A DNA stretch of 64,000 nt from Hysterangium stoloniferum (taxonomy: Eukaryota; Basidiomycota; Agaricomycetes; Hysterangiales; Hysterangiaceae), in the NCBI GenBank assembly GCA_015178975.1, contig WHVD01000011.1, positions 496,001-560,000 on the forward strand, in the 5' to 3' direction. Numbering within the stretch: the first letter of the stretch is position 1; each line of letters opens with the position of its first letter. Shown here piece after piece: positions 32,107 through 45,632 of the stretch. The position numbers and the translations under genes were made by a program. Below the pieces are notes generated by a model. That model saw nothing but the letters and a program-made list of their open reading frames with translations, was not told the origin of the DNA and made no database searches.

Positions 32107-35100
32107 TTAGGATGCGGGAGCTGGACTAGGAAAAGAAGAACCAGTAAATATACTTTTGAACCAGTGGGGTGGGATTGGTTCTCTAATCGGGGCGAAAGCT
32201 GCTTTATACAGTGGTCCTTCTGGGAGTGAATGCTCCAGTTCATATATTTGGGCAACGGTGGGCTTATGTACCCTCAAAATAAACGTGTATTGAGAATAGT
32301 CCTTGATGTGGACAAATTGTATTTTGGTCCGATGGCCCACAAGGCTGGTTAAATCTAATGGCTCGCAACTGCGGATCTTGAAAGAAGTCAGTGTTGGGGT
32401 GAGGCGGAACAAGGAGCTTATATAGATTTAGCTACCATATCGGGGGGAGAGATGTTGAAGACTACGGGAGGTGAGTCGCCTGCTTGGATTGCAATATGCA
32501 AACCGTCGCCATCTGGCCACTCGATTGTCATTTTACGGGTGAGATCGTCTTTATTACTTTTACAATCTTCGTTAGTCAGTTCCTTGACGCTAGAGTTGCG
32601 GGTGCACATCAAAGTGATGCTCATGCAGGCGTCTTTTCTGATGTGGCAATGAGTAAAAAGAGGCGAACAAAAATAATGATAATCAATCTCGCACTGAAAA
32701 TTATCGTGACGTTTTACCCAGCGAGCAACTGAGGCCAATTGTTCTTCGTCCAATTCGAATTCGATATCCTTAGTACCCGATGTCGAACAGCCTCGAGTTG
32801 CAAATATAATACCAAAGGGGGTGATAGGGTGATAACAGTATGGCTGCAAGTTCGATATTTCTGCGAGCACGGATGCTAATGGACGCATTGGGGACCACGG
32901 TTTGTCTGGAACAAGAAAGGAAGATTCGTAACTCGGATCTTCAAGATGATTGCCTCCCATCCGCCCACCACTGGCCAACGCTTGTTCCACGTCGATGCTT
33001 ATACGTGGTCGAATCGAGGGGCGTTCAATATGCTCCTCATGGGACGGTGAAGGGCGTCCCTTCTCTTGACCAAGCACTGGAGTTTCTTGGGAAAGCATTG
33101 GGTCATCATCTGCTCCGTTTATCGCTTCATCTCGATTCGTTATTAGATGACCATCCATACTCGAATCTGGAAAAGTTGCGTCCACTGCCAATAAGAAACG
33201 TGCATCGGCAGCTTTGATCAATTTCTCCTGGACCTCTTTGGATCTCGCTAGTAGGTCTAATTTCGATGAAATATGTTGGACCATACGCTCTACCTCTTCG
33301 GGCTGGCTGGTTTTTCCGCCTGAATTTAGTATCAAGCTGGATATTGATCTAAGAGATTCCTTCTGAGCCTCTGCAAACTTAACAACAACATCTGTAGGTT
33401 CTTCTGACAACTAAATAGTGTGAAATATTTAAAATCGTAAAATCAAGGGCAGCGTATGGAACCTACATCTGCTCCAATGATGGCTCGGGAGGAAGTGGTT
33501 TCCGACAGTACCACGGCCCGTTGTTCAGTTGCTATATTATATTCGGACTAAATAACAATATATGCGTATAATTAGTACACCGGAGGCTGAGATAAAGAGA
33601 AAAGACAAAAAAAATACAAACGGGAAGTGTCTCTTTGGCTAGTTTTACGGTCCTAGATATTTTTACTGACTATTGACGAAGAGGAGGGTAAATATTGGGA
33701 AAAACGTCCAAATATGGAGATCTCACCTCTGCATCGATGCTTACACTTTGCGGGCCCCTCAGGCTGGAATCGATAAACGACAGGACATCGTCGGTATCTT
33801 TTTCCTTTTCTGTGTTTGTGAGCTAGAATGACAAAAATGAATCTCATGCTGTAACGATATAACTTCGAGTGACACACATCAATGGCAAATTCAGACGGTT
33901 CGGAAAGGAGGTCTAGAGGAGGGACGGAACTAGTAGCGAGGTTCTCCACAACGTCCATATCTTCACTAACGACATGGGAGTCAAGGTGGGGTTGGGTGGG
34001 TGGGTTCGCCGCTTGCTCAGGCTCGCTGGGCTGGTCGGTCTCCATTGTCGGCTGGGCGACTTGTTCTACTGTGGAAGTGGTCGCGGGAAGGGTCTCGGTG
34101 GGTTGGTCAGTCTCCATCGTCGGCCGGGTCACTTGTTCTACTGTGGAAGTGGTCGCGGGAAGGGTCTCGGTGGGTTGGTCAGTCTCCATCGTCGGCCGGG
34201 TCACTTGTTCTACTGTGGAAGTGGTCGCGGGAAGGGTCTCGGTGGGTTGGTCAGTCTCCATCGTCGGCCGGGTCACTTGCTCTACTGTAGAAGTGGTCGC
34301 GGGAGGGGCCTCGCTGGCAAGCGACTTAGATTCATTTGGCGCAATTATGTCTATATTTAGTTCAGACAATGGCAAGGCTTTGGCAGTAGTTGTGCCCGAC
34401 GCGTTGGCGTCTATATCGTTGAATTCAGAATCCGTCGTTGAGTCGTTAGGCAGAGGTTTAACATGGGTCTTTGGTTGAGTGGCCGATGAAATAAAAACTG
34501 TTGTTACTGCTTCGGGTGCATCTCCTGTCGCAATCATAGAACTCTCGATATTTTTCTCCTGTGGAGAAATCGGAAGTGGTGAGGGCTGTACAGGACTCGG
34601 GAGTGGGGCTGAGTCAGAGACATTAGGTAGAGGTCGGCTTTCCAGGCTCAGAAAAGAAGATTGCCGAGAACTCGGAGGTGGCATTGAATCAGGGACAATA
34701 GACGGCGTTGCGCTTCTTACACCCGGCTCTTTTGTTACAACGTCAGGACTTGGACTGGTGGTTGTACCTTTCTCGTATCCACTGGGCGTAGAAACCCGAG
34801 AGCTATCATGATAAATCTCCCTCGAAGGTCCCGGACCAGTCTTCGCCTGCTCGGGAGGACCCCTACTTTGCTCGCTTTTGTCCTCTGAAGGTGAGACGGC
34901 CAAAGTTGGACCTAGGGTAGGAGTTGTACTCGTTCTCTCCAAATCATTCGCAGTCTTTACTTGCTGAGTACTACCCCGTTTCCAGCTTTTTTTATCGAGA
35001 GCAGCCAGTTTGCTCATGAAACCGGGAGTTTTGTTTTGAATGGCACTGGATAGTGCACGGCCCTGTACAGTTGCAAGTTGTACTGGTTTAATTGGTGACT

Positions 35101-36329
35101 GACTGGCGGTACTGGGGGCGGTCGTAGGCATGTTTCGTTGTGGTGGGATGGAAGGTTGGGAAGTAGTTTCAGTTGAGGTCGGCAGCACGACCGGCGGTTG
35201 AGGTAAAGACCCCTGTCTGTGTGAATTCGGCAGAATGCCAGCAGGCACTGAAGAGGTAGGAGGGGCAGAGAACGAGGACGTTGCGGGGAATGCCTTGGAT
35301 CCGGGGGAATACTGGGGCTGCGTTGGAACCGCAACAGAGGTGGAAGGTAATGGATTATAAGAAGTGGAAGATATTGAAGCATTATTTAAGATGTTGCTTG
35401 ACGAAGCTGACACTGGTCGAGCTACAACAGACTTTAAAGTTTGTGTTACATTGCTGTCCGAAAACTGCAAATGTGGTGTAGGGGATGAATTCTGCTCCCC
35501 GACTGGTGTTGAGGGAGTAGGAGTTTCACTGTGGGAAGACGAGTTTTAGATGGATGTGCGACAAGCTCTGGAGAATATATCGTACACAGATGCTGTGTCA
35601 GATAGGCGACGACCCAACGAAAGTGACATGTCTATTGAAGGCCGTTGAGACGTTGTCTGTGACGTATAAATAGTAGAAAATACTGTTACAAGTCTTGCTG
35701 CGAAATTAGCTTTTCCGTCAAGATGGATTTGGAGTGATAGTAAAGCCAGAACTCGCACACTTAAAATTTTGCTCTGGAAATTGCGATAGGTGGGGCTGTA
35801 CGGCGTTCACCAATGCAACGTAAGCGTCCCGTTCCGCATACCTTGAAGGAGGACATAAAGCTACATGAAATGTCTGGTCGTTTCTCAGCTTTAGGACATG
35901 TGAAAGCGTATTCATCGCGATCTAGTAGTGGTGTCTATGAAAGCTCTCTTAATGACCTTTCAGAATTGAGCGTACTTCAAGCATTAGGACTATCTATTGA
36001 GACAAAGATCATCAGTAAGTCGAACAATGGGGACCACATTATATAAAGAACCTGAGGTCTAGCTTCTTTGTAGTATGCCTTCTCAGACTGCAGCCAACTT
36101 GCGAACTTTTTAGCTGCTGCGATATATTCCTTCGGATTATCCTTGGCTAACTTTGAGGTGATATCATTGAGCACTTTCAAATTTGTGTTGACGCGCTGTT
36201 CATAGAAGGTCTGAGTGGCGATGTCCCATTGATCACAGGCGGGTTCAATGAGAAAACGATTTCTCAGCTGTGATAGTTGAAACGCACCGTTCCCTTACTT
36301 GAGCCCCCAGTAGGCGATCGCTCTGACAT
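32107..36329 (-). CDS. Large Ser/Thr/Pro-rich protein with 24-residue repeats, unknown function
   Basis: I do not recognise the family. A chain of exons reads in phase from about 36,295 to 32,107. The N-terminal part is helical (QLRNRFLIEPACDQWDIATQ, then KLAKDNPKEYIAAAKKFASW). The middle (about 35,500-33,880) is a long low-complexity region with four copies of a 24-residue unit (PATTSTVEQVTRPTMETDQP and flank). The C-terminal part is more ordered (about 33,410-32,107; PYCYHPITPFGIIFATRG, FILRVHKPTVAQIYELEHSL). The last intron (about 59 nt, with a CTGAC branch site) removes the stop near 32,418. The first ATG that fits (36329, MSERSPTGGSS) is out of phase with the next block by one base near 36,290-36,300, so the N-terminus is unresolved. 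It is divergent from the gene at 37136. Confidence 0.6.
34030..34320. repeat. 72-bp in-frame coding minisatellite, about 4 copies
   Basis: A 72-bp unit (boundaries at 34063, 34135, 34207 and 34279) repeats about four times with few differences, encoding 24 residues per unit in the gene on the minus strand. Because 72 is a multiple of 3, all frames stay open, which explains the long antisense frames over this spot. Confidence 0.92.
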
Positions 36330-37135
36330 GTGGCAGAGCAAGCAAGGACCTGATTATTGTGAGTGGTTTACAAGTAGATGTTATTATCTGGACATTTGAC
36401 TCCGCGGCCAAATACTTGTCTCTGAGCACGTGACTTTTGCAAAGCTTATTGTGTATACAAAAATATTCTGATAATTGGAGATCACCTATGCGATCCTAAT
36501 TGAACGCCATTGCACTTATGATTTCGGGTGCTGGGCTTGAACAGCTCTATAGAACTTTACAAAACCCCCTTGATGAGAAGGTTAATAAGTATTAATGCCA
36601 AAATTAATGTTGATTTAACGTGCGTATGTATGTTCTTCCCATGACATTAATTACAATCTTTTATGCGCTTCTAAGCGACGCGCTTAGATGCTTGCTCACA
36701 AGTTACACGAAAGCTTCGATGCGGTTAATTCAGGTCGTTGAAATAGACAACCACTGGAAGGAGCCTGCTTGACGTTCGACGACTTCCCCTCGGATGCCGC
36801 GGGCTGCAACCGCCGTAAATCGCTCTGAATCTTTCTCATTTTTCCACGTGAGCTCGTACTTCGCAATGCTACTTAATCAAGGGACGCATTCGCACTGCTG
36901 TGTACCATATAATGTGCTACATTTGGACGCGGCAACTGTCCTAATAATTGTGAATGAAAGATGATCTCCCATTCCGGGCGCTTAATGAGTCGGCGGCCAG
37001 TACGCCTAATTGCGTTAGTCATCAATTCCCACGGGTCTACTTTCTCTGGCCCTTTTACGTTGCACTTTCCTCACTGCTGTCAGTCGCTGAGGCTGGTCTT
37101 CAGCTCTCCGTCTGCGCTCCTTCTTCGTTATCACC
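36330..37135. other. Divergent intergenic region, about 0.8 kb
   Basis: The gap between two divergently transcribed unknown genes. The last 150 bp before the right-hand start are pyrimidine-rich (CTTTTACG, CTTTCCTCACTG), typical of fungal promoters and leaders. No other gene is seen. Confidence 0.5.
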
Positions 37136-40100
37136 ATGTCCGCCAGTGTCGCGCTACTTCCTATAGGGCCTGGTTCTCGCAATAGTTCCGATGCGAGGCC
37201 TCACACTGCTCCTCCTCATCAAGTTCCCAGCGCCCATCCTCTTTTAGCCGCCCCTGCTCGGCCTACACACTCTTTGTCTCGTCCTCATCTTCTTAAAATC
37301 AACATTGATAACCAGAAAAAACTGCCGATGCCGCGCAGAGGCACAGGCAACCTTGCTTTGCAAGCTAGGGACTCAGTCGCTATTCGCAAGCGCACCTTGA
37401 GCACTGGAGCCATGTCCGCGAGAGCTGCGAGACAGTCTGCGAGAAAATCGAATGCAGGAACTTTGCAGGTGAGTCCCATTTGTAATTTGCATTTGTAAAG
37501 ACTCACCCCGCCTCCCCTCCCCAAAGCCTGCTTCTAATTTAAACGACGCGTCTGGATCAGGACGAGGCCGCCCACACTCCCGTTCCCGCTCTCCTGCTGG
37601 TACTCCCTCGACGCGTACTGACTCTCATCCCAAACGTCGGTCACGGTCACGATCGCCATCTCCCTCTTCATCCTCACCCTCTCAATCGTCTACCCCAATA
37701 ACCCCAGGGCACCCAGCTTTGTCGGGTGCTCCCTCTTCCTTCCATACCCGCCCCCACACACATGTTCCCCACAATTCACAGGGTACAACCACTTCTGCAT
37801 ACCCTGCCTCGTCATCTCACTCTTCACGCTCATCCTCACCATCCCCTGAGCGTTCCCGTGAGCGTTCCCGCACTCCTTCGCCTCTACCTCCACCACAAAA
37901 AGCCTCCGCGCCTCATACCCCTGCTTTGGAGCTCGACCCTGATGATGTAAATGCTCGTCTTCGTCTTCTTGTCAACAACAGCTATTTTCTCCCGCCTGCA
38001 CATGTTAAACCTGAGTTATCACCCATTTTTCTTTCGCCGTCTACTATCAAGGGCGTAACGTCTCCCAGTGCGTTTAAGGAGTTTTTCCGGGTGGGAAAAA
38101 AGAAGGAAAAGAAGTCATTTGAGCCGAGTGATTTCACAAGTCCAAATGGACGACGTGTTATACCACTTACGGATCCGCCTCCAGCTGCCGGTACACCGGA
38201 TGGTAGATACGGAACTGTGCGACAAGGAGAAGGGATGCTGGACCTTCACTCTCCAGAGGGACCAACTCGGAATCGGGTAGTTGTCGTTCGCGAGACAGTA
38301 GATGATTTGCCTTTACCAGCTAACCGTGCACCATACCGTTCATCCTCATTGCCAACTCACGTGCGCTCACGGACAGCGCCCCAGCCAGAAATTACTTTTA
38401 TTGATCCCACTACACAATACGACGTCCCTCCACCATCCCATTTTCCGTCCTACGATAATCTCGGCCTTGATGCAGCAGGCATCACGGGTAATGTTCAGTT
38501 AGATCAGTTCGTGCCACCTGGCGAGCCTTGGAGTCCCGCTGTTTCCCGAGCTAGTGTTATGGATTCTCAGGAGCGCGTGTGGCGCCGTGCTATTCTGGAG
38601 CAAGCTGTGGACCTTAGTTTGAGTTCTGCAACCAGTGATCCCGGGCATGTAAGTGGCGCTTCATACGACATGGTGTTTGCGCGGCCCTCGAGAGTGAGTA
38701 GTGATGATAGTGCGGAACCGCACAGCCCAAGAAGTACAAAGAGTAAAAAAGGATGGTGGAGTAGAAAAGATAAGGACGTGGAGGAAGCTGTAAGGAAGCC
38801 ATCAACGTCCTCTAACAAGGAGCCAGAAACTCCACGGCGGTCGTCTGACCGTGCAGTTCAAGTTGTAGATATTTCACAAGCAACTTCATCCGTCAACGTC
38901 TTGTCAAAGCGTAACCTTGGTCAACGCATCCTCCCGAACGTAAATACCGCCGATCTGGATGAACTTGAACGCATGCACGCGCTTACGAAGGAGAAAGAAC
39001 ATAGTGTGGTGTTCCCTTCACCATTACGATTACCCTTGTCAACAGTGCCATCTTCTGTTTCTACCCCTACAACGCCCCTTTACTCGGTTGAACCTGGATC
39101 AGCTGTGTTACCGATGACCCCGTTGCGTCCGCGACCGGTACGCCACCGGAGCGAGGCGAAACGTGGACCGAACGCATTCGGTGATACGGTAGCCAAAGAA
39201 TTTCTTCCTGGACATTCCACCATCAAGAAGAGCCTATCCAGTCCGCTTCTCTCAGACATGCATGAGACAGGGGTCAATGTCGAAGAGCTCCCGCCATTGC
39301 CAGATAGCAGTGTTGAAAGTTTCGACGGTGTCGCGGCTCCATCCCTCGTTTTGCGGGATCCGCAAGGCGTGACATCGCTCGTAAATTCGAACGCGGATAG
39401 CTTTATGACAGCGAGCCATTCAGACGACGAAATGTTTGATGCTATGATGTCTCCGAACGAGCGACATTTCGGGTATGACGATAGCGCAAGCTTGGAACGA
39501 TGGTCGATGGCGCATTCAAATGCTGAGTATGGAGATGGTCGTCCCTCCTTCGATTCGTTCCGTCGCGTACGTAGTCCCGAAAGTGGCAGACCTGCTAGAG
39601 CATCTTCGACGTTCGGGTTCAGACACTCCAACGTATCGATCCCAACACCTTCTCCTCTGCGACTCCTGCACAATGATATAGAGGTTGATATTACTGGTGA
39701 CCCCATGGAACATCTAACAATGATGGAACATCAACGATCCACCTCACCAGGGGGAGAATCACAGATGTCATCATTGAGAGGCTATGCATCTGCGGTCGAC
39801 CACACATTCTACGGATCGGAAACGTTGTCAATGAGACCTTCGTCGCCGGCTTCACAGTCATTTCTGTCGACCAAGACAAGACTTCCTTCAATTAATTCCC
39901 AAGGAGACCATACAGTCGAAGCAGCTGAGACAGAACGTTTGGCGCCGATTTCGTTCTTCGACAGCGTCCAGCGTCAAGCATATATGGATGCGGATGGGAA
40001 CACGTCTGAGTCTGATGTTGATGTTGATGAACCGCCTGATGCTGATGTGCAAGCTACCTTCTATGATCAGCGCCCTACACACACCCAAACTCTTGGTCGT

Positions 40101-40712
40101 AAGAGCTTGAACACGATACGTCCTGCACATACATTCACAACCCAGTTCCGGAACGCATCTCAACCGCAACTACCCCTTTCTCGTGGCGAAAATGGGCCGA
40201 CATTCGCCTCAATGTTCCGGCCGTATGACCTCCTAGATCGCAAGAAACCATTATCGAATATTCCTATCTCAGCGCCCCCCGTGTCCAGTGGCATCCTATC
40301 TCAATTGAAATCGAACAAAGGCCCGTCGGCCTTCGTCGTTCGAAATAAAGTGAAAAGGACTTCGCCGGTGACACTGACTACCGATTCTAAAATTGACTTG
40401 ATGCGGTATCCACCAGGCTCTACTTTCTCGTTAGCTTCGGGCGCAGGAACAGTTTCAGATGCTGGTCGCGTTGAGGAATTAGCTCGCCCAGGGAAGTTGA
40501 CATCTCAGTGTAGTCTTCCTTCACTGCGGGGCTCCGATACCGCTTCGCTAAAACAGCCGAACCCGTGGCGAGACCAAACCACTCAGGACGAGTCGCTGAG
40601 GAAGTTGGATGGTATGGTATTGCAACATCTTGAAGCTGAGAAGGACAGGTTACGGAAAATTGCAACAGCAGCAAGAGAGAAAGGGAGTGGTGGTGTAGGC
40701 AGAGTTTCCTAA
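37136..40712 (+). CDS. Ser/Pro-rich basidiomycete protein, unknown function
   Basis: Two exons (37136-37468 and 37527-40712) give 3519 nt and 1172 residues. The ATG at 37136 has a good context (CACCATG). The N-terminus is basic and disordered, with SR-type runs (RRSRSRSPSPSSS). A more conserved-looking block follows (about residues 310-400: SPSAFKEFFRVGKKKEKKSF, RVVVVRETVDDLPLPANRAP), and a short helical end (about 1140-1165; QHLEAEKDRLRKIATAAREK). No enzymatic domain is visible. The composition, with many SP and TP sites, suggests a phosphorylated scaffold or cell-polarity type protein, but this is only inference. Confidence 0.75.
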
Positions 40713-40956
40713 GATTATTTTGCGATTCCCAGGAGAGATTGAAATCCATTTGATTAGCTTTAATATCCTATTTCTATTCGCACAGTTTGTACTTAGCCGC
40801 CAGTAGCAAGTCTGTAATCGTCGTTCATTTGGCTTACGTTCGCGGTGTGACATGGCAGTGGCGCGGTTCGATGCTTTAGTCAATCGAACGCCACAAACTG
40901 AGTCGTAGTGCCTCATTGCAGCGATAACAGGCCGGTCACTCATCTTTCACTTAAGC

Positions 40957-42713
40957 ATGGATCAAGCCCTCGAAAGACTGCAGAGATACTCATGGCATCA
41001 GGTAAGAAACATGGATGGATAAAAGTATCTCTAGCTAACAATAAGCATCTTCCCAGTCTCACGATCAGGCAATTATTTCTATATAACTCTCGCGTTTCAG
41101 TACTTATACTCCATATAGGCCACTGTACTGCTATTAGTCCCGTACGAAACCCTTCCTGAAGACGTCTCTGTATGTGTGAACCTATCTTATCAGCTTGAAT
41201 CTAATAGTACCTGGATCGAAGGTTATCATTGAACAAAATTATTTGGTGGCTGGCGTGCGTGGACAACCCGCCATTATCAAGGTAACCTTATCTTATAAAT
41301 GATCAGCTCGTCAGTCATGGTGTGTTTTAGGGAAGTTTATATGCCAGTGTTGACAGCGCGAACTGTGGATGGCAGCTTGAACCCCGAGCACCGGCAAGAG
41401 GACGTACGATTTCTTCCACGTCATCTCGCTCCTCATTTGCAGTGGTCTCCGACCAGGACCTGTCTAGTTTTACCGTCTCCTTGGAAAGCGGGAGGGAGTC
41501 TGAAAGTGAGGACTACGGCGACCTCTTACACTCCCCTGTTTCCACCCCATCTTCTAATGATGAAAGTGCGGGGATAGCCCCTCGCAACAGGGATGACTTT
41601 GTCATGCCTCAGATATCTGGATTTTCTTCCCCGCACGTTGGCCCGTCCCTCACATCGTCTTACTCGTCTACGGAATCGCTTCATCACTCAGAACGGTCAG
41701 GAAGGTTGTTAACGCTGCATCTCGAGAAAAGTTCGTCGTGTTTGCCATAACTTCACGTGCGGAATTTCTTAATATTCTAATCTACAGCTGATTCGATCAT
41801 TTGGCCCTCATTGATAATTGGTCCGGTGCCGACTTCTCTCTCGCCTATAGTCTTTTTGCCGGAATTGTGGCAAGACAGCGACTTAGGTAACAGTGAGGAC
41901 AAATACAACATGGACCCGACCAGTCTGAGTCTCGTGGCTGTTGACATGCTAGACATACGACACGATCGTGTTGAAGCGTTTGAATATTTTGTGTAAGTGT
42001 TATGTTAACATGTGTTAAGTACATTGTTTACATGCCATGTCAGACGAGCCTGGCATCAATCCCGTATTCCCGTGTCAACTCTGAGGCTTGTTACCAATTA
42101 TATCCCACTTCAAGTGTCGTCCACCGACCCGATACTGCGTGATAGTGCTTCATACTATATTAATCGTCTTGGAGGCACTTCCGGTCAAGCCCAACTATAC
42201 CTGCAGGCTGGACTCTTACACTTGGAGGGTTCGGCATCGCTACTGTTGTCGTCATCGTCGACAGCACTGTCTTCCCTTCGAAGCTCAGAGCCTTTCCACC
42301 ACCCCACCTTGCGGGAAAGCGGGACTGAGACCTGGCGGCGAGATCGTGAAGCGGCACGTCGGTACTTTGAGCGTGCCAAGCTACTTGACGCGACATTGGA
42401 TGTTCCCATATTACCGGACGACAGCAAGGAAACCGGGAATGAGCGGGCATTTGGTTCTCCGAGCGTGCGCTCTACGCCTCCCAGTATCAGCGCTGTATCT
42501 AGGGCGTCTTCGAGAAAAGATACCCCGGAGAAAGGAGAGAACAATATTATTTCAAAACGGAGACGGCGGGATAAAACACCTGAAAAACCGATGCTGGAGC
42601 CTGTGGAGAATGATATGTGGTATTTATACTTACCTGGGGTTGTCGGTGCTGTTATTGCTGTGGGTGTTGTGGGTGCGTTGAGCCTCACTACATGGAGGAA
42701 GAACCAGAATTGA
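40957..42713 (+). CDS. CS-domain-like protein with a C-terminal membrane anchor
   Basis: The N-terminus (MDQALERLQRYSWHQSHDQ, then ATVLLLVPYETLPED and NYLVAGVRGQPAIIKGSLYA) follows the start of CS/p23-like domains, with the W-x-Q-S opening and the GxRGQPPIIKG-like block. A disordered Ser-rich linker, a helical middle (DMLDIRHDRVEAFEYFVRAW, like tetratricopeptide/Sel1 helices) and a single C-terminal hydrophobic span (LPGVVGAVIAVGVVGALSL, about 42,630-42,690) follow, so it is probably tail-anchored. It has about seven exons, the second only 12 nt (41057-41068) with a GC donor; the exact boundary near 41,170-41,207 is unsure. A co-chaperone role at a membrane is inferred, not shown. Confidence 0.7.
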
Positions 42714-42903
42714 AATATATATTCACGTACATTTACCGATCGATTTTCCTGTATCCTATCTACATCTGCTTTGCTTGTCATGTATATTTTATGTAACTGC
42801 GAGGTACCCCTATTTTGTTAGTGATGCTAATGCTGTGAGATACTGCGAGTCCCATAAATAGCTTGCTATTTTAAGTAATTTACGGAATTAAACTTGCACC
42901 TGC

Positions 42904-45632
42904 ATGGCCTCTATTCCGCTCATTGACCAGGCAGATATCCATAAATCATGCAAAGCTCTGGAGGCTCTTGTCTCTGCGCTTGTAGCCTATACCGACACCG
43001 TAAACTCGCTAGCTAATATACAAAAGAAGTTGTCCAAAGCATTGAAAGAGGCTGCATCCGTGAAGGGAACTTATTATATACCATGTCAGTGGACTTCGAG
43101 ATGGATATCTACCGTCAACTAAAGCCATAATAGCAAATGCTTTGACAGTGACCGCAGGAATATTTGAAGCTCTTTCTGAGGTCGATGTGAAGTTTGGCAA
43201 GATTGCAGACAGAGAGAGCGAGAACATCGGAAATGGCCTCAGAAAGTGGTTCAAGAAGCTAGCTGTGAGCAGACACATATTTTTATTACTAATTGCTTTT
43301 GCCAATGGGATGGCGTAAGAAAGAGGAGAAGGCCCATGACGAGAGAATGACCAGTGGGAATGCTAAGATCAAGCAAGCCGGTCAGTTTTTTCTTGAAATA
43401 GGGACGCTGCCTACCAACACGTGTTCTTTGTTGAAACAGGACAGGCGTACGAAAAGAAGGCCAAGCGCAAAGATCGCGATGCTGCAGATGAACACAACCG
43501 CTATGTTGGTATTCTAAATACCGTTGGACCCGAGTTGGCTCAAGACAGATAGTATGCACTTCGTCTGGCACCTATGCATTGATGTCGAACGCTCTTATTT
43601 TACAGTAATCACTCCCTCTTTGTAACTCAGAGGCACACAGCCGCCTTGTCAGACCTAGCGGGCTCACTTGCTAGGCTTGCAGAAATGGAGTGGGGTCGTG
43701 CTTGTGAACATGTGCGGAGATGTGCTCCATCCGTTGGGGAACTGGGACAGTGTCGAGCCCTCTGTGAAGGCGGATGGTCGGGAGTGCTTCCAGGTGACCT
43801 GCCTAACTTAAATGACCAGACTGATAAAGAACCAGAGAGGAAGCAAATGACTGTATCTGACCGCCCTGCCACCCATACACCACCCATACCCAGCGATGTA
43901 GACTCGCCTGTTAATAAGTCTGTCAGATCTAAACCCCCATCCTACACGCCCAGCGTAAGTGGAGCGCCATCTGGTCCTGATACTTTGAGTCCTCCTCCTG
44001 TATCACCTATCACTAAACGTCGCGAAACTACGCCACAAACGTCCACTGAGGATCTAGCAAGCACGCAGCACATGCGTAACGTGCAGGCATCTTCGAGAGA
44101 TAACTTACCTGACCAGCCAACATTACAGAGCATTACGAAATTAGACATTGAGGGTTCCGCCAAGGTAACTGTTGCGATTTTTATGAAATACTATATATTA
44201 ATCATGTTGTGTATAGAAGAATGTATCTGTCGAAACACCGAAGCTGAACGTTGCAGATTTGAATATGGACGAGGACACAGCAAATCCCTCACCGGTCTCA
44301 CAAGACCCACCACGCGTCCCTCCACAAAGAATGATACCGAGTGTAGGTGAGCGGCAACCGGTCAGTGATGCAGAGACCGCAGATCAGCATAGTGGAAGAC
44401 CACGATACATCGAATCTCCCGAGAGTAGTAAAATGCCTGTTGCAGACAACGCCTCAGAAACTGGCACTCTGGATCGTCGGACAAGCGCTGAATCGAGTAA
44501 GAGTGGCGGTAGTCTTGTCGCCAACATGAGAGAACGATACGATACCCGTCCGGTACCTAGAACGCTCATTTTGTCGTGTTAAAGTTTGCTGACGAAAGCT
44601 AATGAAACCATTCAGACAAATCCCCCTTCCTCACCTCCCCCGCGCGATCTTCCCCGTACAACCCAGAGGGTATTAGATCTGGCGACGCGCTACACGCCTT
44701 TAGATTCGCCATCGCCCACTTTACGTAGCGATGGCTCTCTGTCTGTACAAACAGGATTTACAGGGGACCGCTTCATGACTTTCCAAGAAAGGCACTCCCA
44801 TAATAACAACCATAACAGATACGGAGCTCGGGAAAGGGACCCGCCTGAACAGTTTAAACAAGACTATTTCGATGAACGGGAGGAGCCTAGACCACACTAC
44901 AATACGATGGTTCCAGCTCAAAGCAGAAAACCATTCCTTCGGGATGATAGGAATGACGACCGGTACCATTCCACTCGAGCTAAGCAAAGAACTCCTGAAA
45001 GACAATACGCCGACGAATTTGGGACGCGCGACAGACGCCGGTTTGACCCCATGGAGGAGCTGACTCTGCAGGAGCGAGAGGCAAATTTACGTGAACAGGA
45101 GCGGCAACTGGAAATCGAGCGTGTTCGGCTTGCCAATGCAAGGGATGGTGGTTATACAAGCGACTCGGCTAGGAGTCGTGGTGGGAATTCGCCCTACCGC
45201 GATAGGAAATTATCCGAGTCTCCTCATATGAGCTCACAGCATTCATTACTTCCGCCTCAAAACATATCTCCAGACGATCATTCTCCGAGCTGCGGCTGCC
45301 AGCGCTGCTCTGCACAACACTATGCATCACCGACGAGCGGACGCACTCACCGGGATTCAGGGGCTACCCAGACTCCCGTCTACAAGCCTGATCCACCCAT
45401 TCAATTGCGACCTGAGAAGCCTAAAGGGTGGTTGAGACGAATGAGCATGCCTGTTGCATCGATCGTCTCTTCCAACGAAAATAAGAGTTCAACCCTACCA
45501 GGTGTATCCAATCCACAAGGGACCTACATAGACCTACCGACGGAGGATGGCCGTCTTCGTAGGCGAAGCTTTGAAGGCGAGCAAGCTCGCGCAAGTGGCC
45601 GATATACTAGCACGGAAAGAAGGCGATCATAG
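42904..45632 (+). CDS. BAR/I-BAR-like membrane-curvature protein with long disordered tail
   Basis: The first third is a helical bundle: HKSCKALEALVSALVAYTDT, then NALTVTAGIFEALSEVDVKF, LRKWFKKLAKEEKAHDERM-like and an AYEKKAKRKDRDAADEHNRY-like stretch, which resembles fungal BAR/IMD-type domains that bind and bend membranes. The rest is Pro/Ser-rich with proline motifs, a coiled-coil segment (LTLQEREANLREQERQLEIE, about 45,060-45,120) and a basic C-terminus. It starts at the ATG at 42904 and ends at 45632, with about eight exons; not every boundary could be fixed, in particular the first intron near 43,060-43,110. It may act in endocytosis or vacuolar membrane signalling; the partner is unknown. 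Confidence 0.65.

Noticed and set aside
33882-34478. 198-codon and other plus-strand frames over the 72-bp repeat
   Set aside because: Antisense to the repeat-bearing gene; they stay open because the repeat unit is a multiple of three.
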